From: Benincasa hispida | Lineage: Eukaryota; Streptophyta; Magnoliopsida; Cucurbitales; Cucurbitaceae | Length of the DNA: 64,000 nucleotides | Reading direction: 5' to 3' | Assembly: GCF_009727055.1 (NCBI RefSeq) | Contig: NC_052354.1 | Span: forward strand, 50,295,668 to 50,359,667 | Shown here: piece after piece, positions 37,247 to 48,065 of the stretch | Numbering within the stretch: the first letter of the stretch is position 1 | Layout: each line of letters starts with the position of its first letter | Notes under the pieces: generated by a model | What the model saw: the letters and a program-made list of their open reading frames with translations, nothing else | Database searches by the model: none | What the model was told of the DNA's origin: nothing | Translations under genes and position numbers: made by a program

Positions 37247-38389
37247 TCATTCAGAGTTTCTCAGGTGTACGGAGGCGACCTTGCGATGCCAGTCTTCTCC
37301 ACGATATATTTTCACTCGTTGCCCATTAACTTTGAATATGTTGGTTCCGTCATCATTGGATAACTCGACCGCACCATGCGAGAATATCTCTCTAACTATG
37401 AAGGGTCCGGACCAACGTGACTTTAATTTCCTAGGGAAGAGTCGTAGCCGTGAATTAAATAGTAAGTCCTTTTGCCCGACTTGGAGATTCTTTCCACATA
37501 ATTGTTTGTCATGCCAGTGCTTTGCGCGCTCTTTGTAGATATTTGTGTTCTCGTATGCGTGAGTTCTCCATTCCTCCAACTTGACCAATTGAAGTTTCCT
37601 TGCTTCCCCTACGGCCTTTAAGTCAAAGTTTAGCTTTTTCACCACCCACAGTGCTTTATGCTCTAACTCGAGTGGTAAATGGCATGCCTTTCCAAATACC
37701 AATGCATATGGGGACATGCCTATAGGTGTCTTATAAGCGATCCTGTATACCCACAATGCATCATTCAGCTTTGTTGCCTAATCTTTTCGTGAAGGCTTCA
37801 CCACCTTCTCTAGTACCAACATGATCTCCCAGTTGGACACTTCAGCTTGACCATTTGTCTGTGGATGGTATGCGGTAGCCACTCTATGGAGGATATTATA
37901 TTTGCGCAGCAATTCTTTGACAGTGTGATTGACAAAGTGGGAGCCTTCATCACTTATGATGGCACGTGGGGTGCCAAAACAAGTGAAAATATTTTTCTTC
38001 AGGAATTTGGAGACTACCGCCACATCACTTGCGGCGCATGCTACCGCTTCTACCCATTTGGCGACGTAGTCGACGGCTAACAGAATATATTTGTGACTAT
38101 TCGATGGTGGGAATGGTCCCATGAAATCAATGTCCAAGACCTCGAACAATTCCAGTTCTAAAATGATGTTCATGGGCATCGTATGTTTCCATGAAATATT
38201 ACCCGTGCGTTGGCACCGGTCACACTTCATCGCGTAGTCTCTTGCATCCTTGAATAGTGTTGGCCAATAATACCCACTTTGTAATACTTTTGCTGCTGTG
38301 CGCTGGCCTCCAAAGTGCCCTCTATAAGGCGAGTCACGACACTGTGATAACATGTGTTGATGAGCAGCATCCGGAACACACAAGTGCAA
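37247..38389 (-). pseudogene. Element D integrase
   Basis: Minus frame 37778-38389 (203 residues) carries CDRCQRTG of the zinc finger, DFMGPFPP (first Asp), [10 protein letters not shown] (second Asp), and GQAEVSN (Glu), so the DDE triad is intact here. Frame 37247-37756 carries the C-terminal [11 protein letters not shown] stop near 37778 separates core and C-terminus. This is the best preserved integrase in the window. Confidence 0.88.
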
Positions 38390-39104
38390 AATCTGGTCTG
38401 AGCCCCTCTTATAAAGATTTGGCTCATCCCAATAATATGATATGCATTCATGTCTGACCGCCTCTTTTGGTGGTCAGTATAATCTTTGGGAAATTGTTCA
38501 CAAACCAGATAATTCACCACGTCTGCGTACCATGGCAATTCTTCAATCTGAAATAGTTGCTCGTCTGGGAATGTTGCGCTCACCTCTGACTGATTGCGGT
38601 CAACCTCTGGATTTTCTAATCTGGATAAATGGTCTGCAACTTGGTTTTCCATCCCTTTGCGATCAATGATTTCCATATCGAATTCCTGGAGGAGGAGAAC
38701 CAATCAAATCAATCTCGATTTCCATCTTTCCTTGTCATCAAATATTTTATCTTCGACTGGTGAGTGTGAATGCATACTTTAGTTCCCAGCAAATAAGCTC
38801 TGAATTTCTCCAACACAAATATCACCGCAAGCAATTCTTTTTCTGTAGTGGTGTAGTTTGTTTGAGCAGGATTCAAGGTTTTACTCGCATACCCGATGAG
38901 ATGTAGTATTGTTTTTCTCTTCTGTGCCAGCACTGCTCCCACCGCATAACCGCTTGCGTCGCACATTAATTCAAAGGGTAATGTCTAGTCTGGTACGATC
39001 AACACAGGTGCGGTCCTTAATGCGTTCTTCAAAATCATGAATGCGTTGAGGCATTGGTCATCGAAGTCAAACTTTCTATCTGCCTCCATTAACACACTCA
39101 GTGG
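38390..39104 (-). pseudogene. Element D RNase H and integrase N-terminal linker
   Basis: Frame 38709-38966 reads MCDASGYAVGAVLAQ and TTEKELLAVIFVLEKFRAYL of RNase H. Frame 38227-38703 contains VADHLSRLEN, the usual RNase H-integrase linker, in an overlapping frame shifted relative to integrase. Confidence 0.8.
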
Positions 39105-40020
39105 TCATGAAATATTTGAAAAGTCTTTTACAAAATGCCTATAAAATCCAGCATGTCCCAAGAAGCTCCTGACAGCCTTTACATTCGTTGGAGGTGGGAA
39201 CTTTTCAATCATTTCAATTTTTGCCTTGTCGACCTCCAACCCGTCTCTAGAGACCTTGTGCCCAAGCACAATGCCTTCCTTCACCATGAAATGGCATTTC
39301 TCCCAATTAAGCACGAGGTTCGTCTCCTTACATCTTTTCAATATCTTCTCCAAGTTGTTAAGACAAACTTCGTATGTTTGCCCATACACAGAGAAGTCGT
39401 CCATGAATATTTCTACAGAGTCTTCGAGATATTTTGAAAAGATGGCCATCATGCACCTTTGGAAAGTGCTCAATGCATTACAGAGTTCAAATGACATGCG
39501 TCAAAACGCAAATGTTCCATATGGGCAGGTGAATGTGGTTTTTTCTTGATCTTCGGGAGCAATCATGATCTGGTTATAACCGACATACCCATCCAAGAAG
39601 CAGTAGAAGTCATTTCTAGCTAGGCGATCCAGCATCTGGTCGATGAAAGGCAGAGGGAAATGATCCTTCTTTGTTGCCGCATTTAATTTGTGGTAGTCCA
39701 TGCAAATCCTCCATCCCGTGACGGTCTCTTATACACATCTAGATGTGTATAAGAGACAGCTATTGTCATTTCTCCTTTCTTTGGCACGCATTGCACGGGG
39801 CTAATCCACGTGCTGTTGGCTATTGGATAGATGATGCCCGCATCTAACCACTTGGTTATCTCCTTCTTTACAACCTCCTTCATCGCAGGGTTGAATCTGC
39901 GCTGATGTTTGATCGATCCTTTGTGATTCTCTTCGAGATGAATCCTATGCATATAGTACGCGGGGCTGATTCCTCTAATGTCTGCGAGCGTCCGATCAAT
40001 TGCTTTTACATACTTTCTCA
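39105..40020 (-). pseudogene. Element D reverse transcriptase, interrupted by an adapter
   Basis: Frame 39501-39701 reads KDHFPLPFIDQMLDRLARND. Frame 39105-39497 reads FQRCMMAIF and the catalytic FMDDF (39393-39407). The N-terminal part (RRFNPAMKEVVKKEITKWLDAG) lies right of the adapter at 39722-39759. A stop near 39498 separates the blocks. Confidence 0.82.
39722..39759. other. Nextera mate-pair junction adapter, copy 6
   Basis: 38-bp palindrome with one mismatch at its second base. It is read through in an open frame, giving the peptide SYTHLDVYKR inside an apparent RT ORF. Confidence 0.95.
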
Positions 40021-40675
40021 GAATGCTCAGCAGCACATTTTCTTGGTCTTCCTTGAGCGTAGAGGAAATGATTACCAGTAGCTTTTCATTCTGCCCCAGA
40101 AATGCATACTTCAAGTGGTTATGAAGGGTCTTCAGCTCTATTGTTGGTGGTTGTTCTAAGGACGACTTTTTTGTTTTTCTTTCTTCATTCACTGTCAGCT
40201 TATCTTCTTGGGATATGATCATCTCATCTTCTTTGGTTATTTTTTTTTCTGAGATCGCATTGCATGCTACAATGGATGTAATCGCATCCTCATCTTCATT
40301 TTCATCTTCAAGCTTCTCTTCGTTATTCAAACTTTGTTCATTGTCGGATTCATTAAGGTCTTCTTCATCATGATATTTCATGGCTCGGATAATGTCAAAC
40401 TTGAGCTTCTGTCCATTCATGCTCAGCGTGATCTCTCCTTTGTGCACATCAATCTGGGCGTGAACGGTGGATAAGAATGGTCACCCCAAGATGATGGGCA
40501 CGTCCTTGTTTGCTTCGTAGCCCGGGATGATGAAGTCTATTGGTGATATAAATTTGTCGATTGTAACTAGAACATCTTTCACCTTCCCCTCTGGATGCAC
40601 AAGAGATATATCCACTAATTAGAGAGTCACCGTCGTGGGCGCAAGCTGCCCCATATTCAGCTACTTGAAAATTGA
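40021..40675 (-). pseudogene. Element D protease C-terminus and acidic linker
   Basis: The open frame to 40447 starts near GEITLSMNGQ and runs through an acidic Asp/Glu linker (DEEDLNESDNEQ, EDENEDED). The interval 40448-40675 is protease C-terminal text. It ends at solo LTR M and continues at 42516. Confidence 0.75.
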
Positions 40676-42515
40676 CGATAACTTGTAGAAATACAAGTTA
40701 TTTATGCTACCTTATCTAGATATTGCGACCAAAAGAGAAGGAATATGCGTTGATTATATTAAAATTACCTAAAAAAATACAATAATTATGAATTAACGCA
40801 ATTACACCCACTAACATCGTCAAAATGGTAGAAGAGGATATTTTTACTCTGTTTTCAGGAAACCAAGTCACCGCTTGCGATCAAGACTCAACGAGAAACT
40901 GAACAACGCATCTCTGTTACATTGCGCCCGTCAATCAACAATGAAGAGACGATTAACGCAATGACGGCGCAATGCGACAGTTAATCCCGAGCTGAATTTC
41001 AACCGCATGCGGTAATAAAAACAACACCGCATGCGAGAAACCGATCGAAAGATGCAAATGAGCAACGCAAAGGCAGAGGATTGCGACACGTGTACAACTA
41101 ACCGTTGTGCAGATTTGATGGTTTGATTGCATAACAGAAGGAATATTTATTCCTTCATCTTCGGAATTTCCATAACAAGAAGTGGGGTCAACAACCAAGA
41201 GTTAAAGCTTTTCACCTATAAATACCCTATAGAATTCAACAGAAAGATATACTTGACACGGGTATAATTGATATGAGGGCTAATTGCTGCTAAATTACTG
41301 AAAGAGAGGCTGAACTGATTACTGATCGAAAGAAATCCGGGAAAAAAGAGACAAGACCAAGAGGTGAGTCCTCAGTGCGAATCTGCTAGATCCCCGTTGC
41401 GAAGCTTTGTGCTTTAGATCCCTGCTACTGATTGAGCAAGATTGAGAGGGAAGCTCATCCTTCCGCACGATCCATCCACACCGACAAGCAAACTCCATCC
41501 AGATCGGTGTTAAGACGTTGGTGCTCATTTGTTATTTGTTTCTAACTCTATTTTCATCAAGTGTATTTCACCTTCTTAATCTCTTCATTCACAAATCATG
41601 TATCAGACGCTGAATAGAAATATTAAATGTCTCGATCGATTTCATATCCCCTTCTCTGTCTATTTCCGTTCCTCTGTTTATCGCTTTCTTCATAAAGTCT
41701 TCTTAATCCCTTAGTAATTAATATGAATTAAACAAGTAACTTACTCTGTGCTAAAGAAATAAATGCGTTTAGCTAAAGCATGCTAGACGACATCTTCACT
41801 TATGAGAGCAGAAGTGAAGATGTCATTCTGATATGTCGAGAGAAGGTTAGAAGAATGCGTTAACTAAAGCGAGAAGTACTTCTAGAGATGGAAGCAACCT
41901 TACATTCATTACGTTTTTCCCTGTTTCACCCTAGAGATATGGGAGCGTGGCCGATCACAGAGAGGTGTACGCCAAGGGAAAAGTGGAACCGTACTTATAC
42001 CTTTAGCACAATTAGGAAACTTGTGAAGTTTGTATTAATTACCTTTTCTGTTTCTGCTTCGTACATAAGACTTGTCACCGCATTACACGATCTTTGCATA
42101 ATCTTCACAGCCAGCCTTGACCTCAATATCTTGTATCATGAAACCTGTATCTGGTATCATAGATTTACTTTAACGCAATTTATTTTATTATCGCATATTT
42201 ACCGCTTTACTTTACTTTATCACATGTTTATATTCTTGTACAAAACAACTTTGTTAATTGAAAACCCCTGGTCGCATGTATCACAAGTATAACGCAATAA
42301 CCTCAAACAGTCCCTGGTTCGACCTCGGATCACACCGAAAAACTTGCAGTGAAATTATACTTGGTTTCAACGTAAGGAAACTTGTGACAACGCAGCATAC
42401 TACAAGAACATTGTTAATTAACGCATATCTAGAAGTAGTATCACATGGATTTGTACCTTGCTTGCATCATATACATCCATGCGTTGTGTGACATAAGATC
42501 ATTTTTTAAGTAACA
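40676..42515 (+). repeat. Solo LTR M (LTR family A, plus strand), inside D protease
   Basis: Begins CGATAACTTGTAG (first base mutated from T) and ends near TAACA; homologous to the A and G LTRs but inverted relative to them. Protease reads up to ASINL on the right (42516 on) and resumes at the SIFK-type text on the left. TATAAATAC at 41217-41225, U5 block near 42305-42390, perfect hairpin at 40678-40701. No clean TSD found; the right end is decayed. Confidence 0.75.
41217..41225 (+). promoter_or_regulatory. TATA box of LTR M
   Basis: TATAAATAC in the family position; its direction supports plus orientation. Confidence 0.5.
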
Positions 42516-43164
42516 GCATCAAGTTAATGCTGGCCTCAAGATTGCATAGCACTTGACCGATGTATAATCCTCCAATGGAGTAAGGTATAGTGAAACTCCT
42601 AGGGTCGCGCATTTTTGGTGGGATTATAGATTTTGAACTCTGTGTCAAAGCCACCGTTGCAAACTTACCAATGCCTCTCTTCTTTGTCACCATATCCTTT
42701 AGAAACTTCGCATATGCGGGCATCTCCTCAATTGCTTCAGTGAACGGAATATTAATATGAAATTGTTTTAACATATTCATGAAGCGTTGATACTATACCT
42801 CATCATTTTTCTTCTTGTTGAGTCTCCGTGGGAATGGTGGCAACTTTATTCTTACGATCCCCTGTTCTTTTGGCTCTGAGGTGGACGCAATCTCTTGTTT
42901 CATCGCCTCTTTTTCTTCTTTTTCTTCTCGAGTCAACGCAATCTCTGATTCTAGTGCAATTAGAGTAGTCCAACTAGTCTTCTTCTTGTCCCCTGCCACA
43001 ATCCTTCCGCTTCGCAACGTCACGACTTGACATTGCTCTTTACCCGTACTCCCTGGGTTGGTGGGAGTTCTGTTGAACTCGGCAGGGTCCCTTGTGGTCT
43101 GTTCTTAAGTTCACCCACAATCTGGCCTATCTGAATTTCTAGGTTACGGATAGACGTCGCTTGG
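42516..43164 (-). pseudogene. Element D protease N-terminus and gag C-terminus
   Basis: Frame 42499-42780 reads MPAYAKFLKDMVTKK and VLCNLEASINL, the protease active site with the Asp changed to Asn in the DLGAS motif and Gly to Glu. Frame 42793-43023 begins MTLRSGRIVAG. The interval ends at J3, where gag reads SIRNLEIQIGQ. Confidence 0.8.
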
Positions 43165-43454
43165 TGATAACTAGCAGAAATGCCAGTTATTATAAGCCTT
43201 TTATTTAGAATTATGAGGGCTAATAAGTAGAAAATGCGGTGATAATATTTAGAATTTGCAAAAAATTGAGTTTTGCGTCGATTAGCACCTAAATCCTCAC
43301 TGACCCTAATATTATGCGTTACTCCGTGCCAAAGTGTCTATTTTTATAGCTATCGCAGGAATCAAATGCATGCGTTGGAAATAAGCAATCACAGATAAAT
43401 GTATGTGCTAAAGCCAGGGGCAAAGACAAACGCATGCACTGAAAGTTGGATTGC

Positions 43455-43520
43455 ATGCGTCCATCGCATGGAAGTGGCGGTGATCGAATGCGTCCATCGC
43501 ATGGAAGTTGCGGTGATCAC
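43455..43520. repeat. 33-bp tandem repeat in LTR J3 U3
   Basis: Two units (43455-43487, 43488-43520) starting ATGCGTCCATCGCATGGAAG, with two differences, about 210 bp upstream of the TATA box. Absent as a pair in J1 and J2. Confidence 0.85.
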
Positions 43521-43723
43521 TTGGAGATTGCGGCCGCGGAGTAATAGCCATAATAGAAGAGCGATTGCAAGATGGGTAGAATGCGTTGATACTTTAGCTA
43601 GATCAAGCTCGGACGCATACTTTGGGAGTATGAACGAGATAAGACGATGTGACAATGCCCATATCGTGACAAAAGCAGCAGTGAGCCATAACGCAATCAT
43701 GATAGCTGTTGGCGTTTAAACTC

Positions 43724-43732
43724 TATAAATAG
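43724..43732 (+). promoter_or_regulatory. TATA box of LTR J3
   Basis: TATAAATAG in the family position. Confidence 0.55.
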
Positions 43733-44841
43733 CCCTTTGGACCTTCATTTCAAGACATCCGAACATCTGCCTCAAGGCAAAGGTTTGCGATCACAGATGA
43801 GAGGTTGAGTAAGATTTTCAGTGAGAATTCTTCACCTTCACAAATTAGACCGAGTGACGACCGAAGCTTTCGCTGGAGATAGAGCTCGAGAGAGACATCT
43901 CCATCATTCATCCATGGCACCACCAGCAGCCTTGACGTAGAGTCCTTCATTTCTCTTCTAACCTCTGTATTGTATTACATTTTAGCTTAAGATATTAAGA
44001 CATTTTGTAATCAATTCATCTCTTGATTCCTTTAATGCCATCTTCTTCATCATCTTTTTCTTTATCATCATTTACCTTCATCGTTTATTTATCAAAGGCA
44101 ATCGCAGACTTAATCGTGTAGCCTAGAGATAGGACGCATGTAATAACCCACCGAGAGGTGTGCGTTGTGCGAGTATAGTGAGTTAATCCTCTTTACTTGG
44201 TGAAAGGCTATATCAACGCTTGTCTATGGGTTGTTGCATTGCTTGTCTATAATTTAAATAGCCACGTCTAACTGCTAGAGAAGGTAAGAGATGGAATGCA
44301 CTAAAGCAAAGTATGCATTGTTCCTAGAGATAGGCACAATCTTATGCTCGATGCAACCATGTACTATAGAGATATAGTCATGTGGCTGACCACCAAGAGG
44401 TGTGCGATGCGTTAGTGTGATGAGCTGGGATTACTCAGGCAATTTAAGATAATAAATATTACTATGTGTTAATGGTTGTTGTGCATCTACCTATTCTCAT
44501 CGCAAGTCTTCTAATGCTCAATCTATTTAGATAGGAGTAGGAGTAGTGTGTAAATCCATTAAACTTATTTTTATTCATCGCCTCAAACGCATTGCTTCAC
44601 AAGAATTATTGAGTGATAAGTCCCTGTGTTCGACCTCAGATTACCCGAGAAACTTGCGTTTGCGTTATACTTGGCGCAAGCGTAAGAAAACTTGTGATAG
44701 GAACACGTGGTCATTGCATACTAGATTAACGCATTTTCATTCCAACGCATGACCCCTTACGCATGGGCGTAAACGCATAGCTTAAGCCATGTCTAACGCA
44801 TGATTGTGTGCGCAACCACATCCTTAATTTTCCTTTCAACA

Positions 44842-46214
44842 CTTAGTTTTGAAGCATAGTTTCCTTCTTTTCAATGTATTGCTTCAATAAACTTCCCAAA
44901 GTGGAAGATTGTGGTGCCTACAAACTACTGGCTTGATTACTCGTTTGGCCGTTGGTTCACGGGAATAATCTGGGTGGCTTTCTTTTTGCACCACTGATTG
45001 AAAATTTTGCTGTTGATTTTTCCACGCGAAATTGGGGTGGTTTCTCCACCTAGGGTTGTACGTGTTAGAAAACAGATTATTCTTCACAAAATAGATTGAT
45101 TGTGGATTTCGTGGGCATTCCTCCATTTGATGTCTTTCACCACAAGTAGCACAACTTGTGGTCGTTTGGTTAATTGCGTTCACTTGCCCACTATACGTTG
45201 CTGGGCTATTGATTGCGATTCCCTGTATCAAGTTCATCATCGTAGTTATTTGACTGTGAAGGCATGCGATGGCACCATTGTTCGCGTCACTGTCCTTGAT
45301 TCTCAATCTTTGATCGCTTTCTCTCCAGTCCTCGTGATTTTTAGAAATGCGATTAAAGAGATTCTTGGCCTCATCATAAGTTTTATCCAGCAGACCTCTA
45401 GCTGCTACCGCATTGGCAGCGGTCTGTGATACAGGATTTAATCCATGATAAAAAATCTCCATCTGTAAGCAGTCTGGTAGCTGTCTCTTATACACATCTA
45501 GATGTGTATAAGAGACAGGTCTAGGAGATTCTTGGCCTCATCATAAGTTTTATCCAGCAGACCTCTAGCTGCTACCGCATTGGCAGCGGTCTGAGATTCA
45601 GGTTTTAATCCATGATAAAAAATCTCCATCTGTAAGCAGTCTGGTAAGTCGTTAAACCTCGCCCATGCATCACTGAGTGATTCGTCAATATCTTGTTCAA
45701 AATTGGTTATCAACTTCCTTCTTCTGGCATTCTCCGTCGGAGGAAAGTACTTCTTAATAAACTTCTCTACTACTTGCTCCCATAAGGTAATCTCTCCTGG
45801 CTCGAGAGAAATAGCCCATTTTCATGCCTGGTCAAACAACGAAAGTGGAAACAAAGTTAGTTGAACCTCCTCAGTGGAGATGTTAGGGAACACAAAAGTG
45901 TTGCAGATCTCGATGAAACTCCGGAGGTGGGCATGTGGATCCTCGCCACATCTACCAACAAACTGTCTAGCAGTTTGGATCATCTGCAGCATCATCGGCT
46001 TCATTTCGAATCTCAATCCATCAAAGATGGGCCTCATGATTCCTGGGGAGAAATCGTAGAGGTTAGGCAATGCATAGTCTCGAATGGGCCTGTTGCGGTC
46101 GTTCACCAATAGGATGGGATTCACCATGACATTATTTTCATTTGGTGCTCCATTTCCTGGTTGTTTCGCCATGTTATCTTTCTTTTGTTGTTGTTGTTGG
46201 CGGCTATCTCTCAA
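44842..46214 (-). pseudogene. Element D gag, N-terminal and central part
   Basis: Starts at 46214 (MRDSRQQQQQKKDN) or an internal ATG; Retrotrans_gag text GEDPHAHLRSFIEICNTF, then a stop near 45822. Frame 45498-45713 and 44884-45495 continue (DLPDCLQMEIFYHGL; knuckle CATCGERHQMEEC, CX2CX3HX4C). About 125 bp is duplicated around the adapter at 45481, which likely inflates the sequence. Confidence 0.82.
45481..45518. other. Nextera mate-pair junction adapter, copy 7
   Basis: Perfect 38-bp palindrome. The ~125 bp ending GCAGTCTGGTA lies on both sides (45356-45480 and 45522-45647) with a few differences. Confidence 0.97.
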
Positions 46215-46341
46215 TCTTCATCGAAACGTTCTTTCAATCTCTAGGTCGTAATGCGCCAGAGATTGAAAGCTGCAAAGAAAATAAAAAAATTATCGTTAGC
46301 ACACTGTATTGTCGAAGTCCTCGACAACGATGCCAAAAACT
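46215..46341 (-). other. Element D leader and decayed primer site
   Basis: Primer site on the minus strand near 46313-46334: TGGCATCGTTGTCGAGGAC, two changes in the first ten relative to TGGCGCCGTT. Confidence 0.65.
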
Positions 46342-47499
46342 TGATGCGTTATTTTATGCGATGAAATAATGGTAAGGATTGCGTTGGTGGAAAATGCGTT
46401 GAGCATGCAAGTTTTCTCAGTAAGATCCAAGTATAAATCCTACTGAGTTGCTTGGTAAGCCTAGGGTCGAACTTAGGAACTAAGGAAAACAATATGGGAT
46501 GGTTATTTCTAGATCACTTTGCGTTAACAAATAAATCAAGTGGTTGGTTGGTTTGTTGTTTACAGTATAAAATGTATGCGGCGGAGTAAGAAAAGAACTA
46601 ATAATACGAAAGATGAAATGAATATGTGGGGGAACGGGTTGAGAAGGGGTTTAGCTAACACTTCCTAGGATTACGTTCATTGTTATGCGATCATGCTACA
46701 TACATACAAAAGCAAATCATCTCTCAATGTAAATGCTATGGCTTCTAGTTTTAGAATGCATTCGATATATGCGATGATGTCTATAGGACTTACACATAAG
46801 TCTCTATTCTTGTCTATGCGATGATGATTGACACACACACATACAATGCGACCACATACTACCATAACCTATCTCTAGGGTGCATGCGATGCATGTTGGC
46901 AAACAGAGCTTATCTCCAAGTCCCTATCTCTTTCTTATGAATATCTAATCTTGCTCTCTCGAGTCTAGATTCTAACCTAGCTCTCTCAAGTTTTAGGTTC
47001 TTTCTTTAGACTTTCTCTAGAGTAGCTCTAAAGGGGTGTTGGGCGCAACATAAGACAAGATGAATGCATGCAATGAAGATCCTAGGTCATGTTAGCTAAG
47101 TACTTCTCAACCCATTCGATAGATTTAGCTACTCATGCGTGTTTTAAAGAGAGTGAACAGATGTAGATAAGTAAGTTCCATTTTATAGATATATAATCGA
47201 AGTACAGAATGACAATGCGTAATAAGAATAAAGAGCCTGGTAGCAATTTCTTGCTTCCCAGGGCTTTCACACTATTCTTCTCTACTCTACTCAAAAGATA
47301 TTCTTGCTCTCGCATGAGTCGGCCCTCTCTCTATCTTTCCACGCCTCCTGGGTTCTCTTTCGAGTTGACCAGGACGATCTTCCAGCGTTTTTTCCCTTCT
47401 CTCACTTCTGCCTTCTAAGTATTAAAAGACTAAGAATAAGAACTCTAAGACTGGGCAAACTAACTAACTGAACGAACTCCTTCATTGAAGATGGCCTCG

Positions 47500-47508
47500 G
47501 TATTTATA
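47500..47508 (-). promoter_or_regulatory. TATA box of D 5' LTR
   Basis: Minus-strand TATAAATAC; expected promoter for D RNA. Confidence 0.5.
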
Positions 47509-47736
47509 GAGCTTCAGGGTGAGAAGCTTATTCTCTCTTATGATTGCACTGATGGGATGACATTAATTCTCTGTCTGATAAGCCGAATGATTGTCACCGA
47601 AAAGTTGAGTGTACTTGCTACAGTAGGTCGTTAACGACTTGTCAACTTAATTCGGAATCGACCATCATCAGCTTTCTATCCCATCGTGATTTATTAAGCT
47701 TTCACCCAGTTGTGCTGACTCTATGCAGCCACCTTC

Positions 47737-47840
47737 TCAAGCAAATTGTCGAACGCAAACGATCGCATAGCCTTGCGGTCGCAATCTTGAGCAGATTTTC
47801 GTGAGCGCAAATGATCGCATAGACTTGTGGTCGCAATCTC
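47737..47840 (-). repeat. 52-bp tandem duplication in D 5' LTR
   Basis: Two units share GATCGCATAG, CTTG(C/T)GGTCGCAATCT; the other D LTR has one unit (about 35650-35702). Accounts for nearly all of the 54-bp length difference. Confidence 0.85.
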
Positions 47841-48065
47841 TTATGCGTTCGAAAGTTAATTTCTTCGGATCGCATTTCTGCTTCGCATCAACGCATTTTC
47901 CTGCACAAAAATACATAAGTTAACTGTTTTAATGCGATGGACGCATGCGATCGCAATGTTGTGAACTTAATGCTTTTGGACGCAATTTTGTATATTTTTA
48001 TCATTACAATCTTGCATTGTTTTATGATTCTACGCTGTAATAACGTGCATTTCTGCTTGTTATCA

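Larger units (their letters stand above)
43165..44841 (+). repeat. Solo LTR J3, inside D gag
   Basis: TGATAACTAG...TTTCAACA, flanked by CTTGG (43160-43164) and CTTAG (44842-44846). 1677 bp. Removing it joins D gag in frame around QNQATSIRN. TATAAATAG at 43724-43732; U5 block near 44610-44695; 33-bp tandem repeat at 43455-43520. Confidence 0.87.
33965..48065 (-). mobile_element. Element D: Athila-like Ty3 with an extra truncated copy D' sharing its left LTR
   Basis: From left: partial gag plus leader of D' (33965-34258), LTR (34259-35928), 3' noncoding, integrase, RNase H, RT, protease, gag, leader, LTR (46342-48065). The middle is interrupted by solo LTRs M and J3 and two adapters. The left LTR serves as 3' LTR of D and 5' LTR of D'. 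C integrase is missing about 450 bp across this insertion, so D's left TSD is gone. The right flank is ATAAT (48066-48070) inside FIDDY of C integrase. Confidence 0.82.
46342..48065 (-). repeat. Element D 5' LTR
   Basis: 1724 bp, near-identical to 34259-35928 except for a 52-bp-period duplication at 47737-47840. Minus-strand TATAAATAC at 47500-47508, U5 block near 46420-46480, hairpin at 48040-48063. Confidence 0.88.

Noticed and set aside
37247..40447. Endogenous pararetrovirus insertion
   Set aside because: Integrase, flanking LTRs, tRNA-Asp-type primer site and FMDDF RT identify Athila-like Ty3 elements.
43399..43719. Overlapping ORFs of about 100 residues on both strands
   Set aside because: They lie in LTR J3 and arise from a 33-bp tandem repeat lacking stops; no domain.
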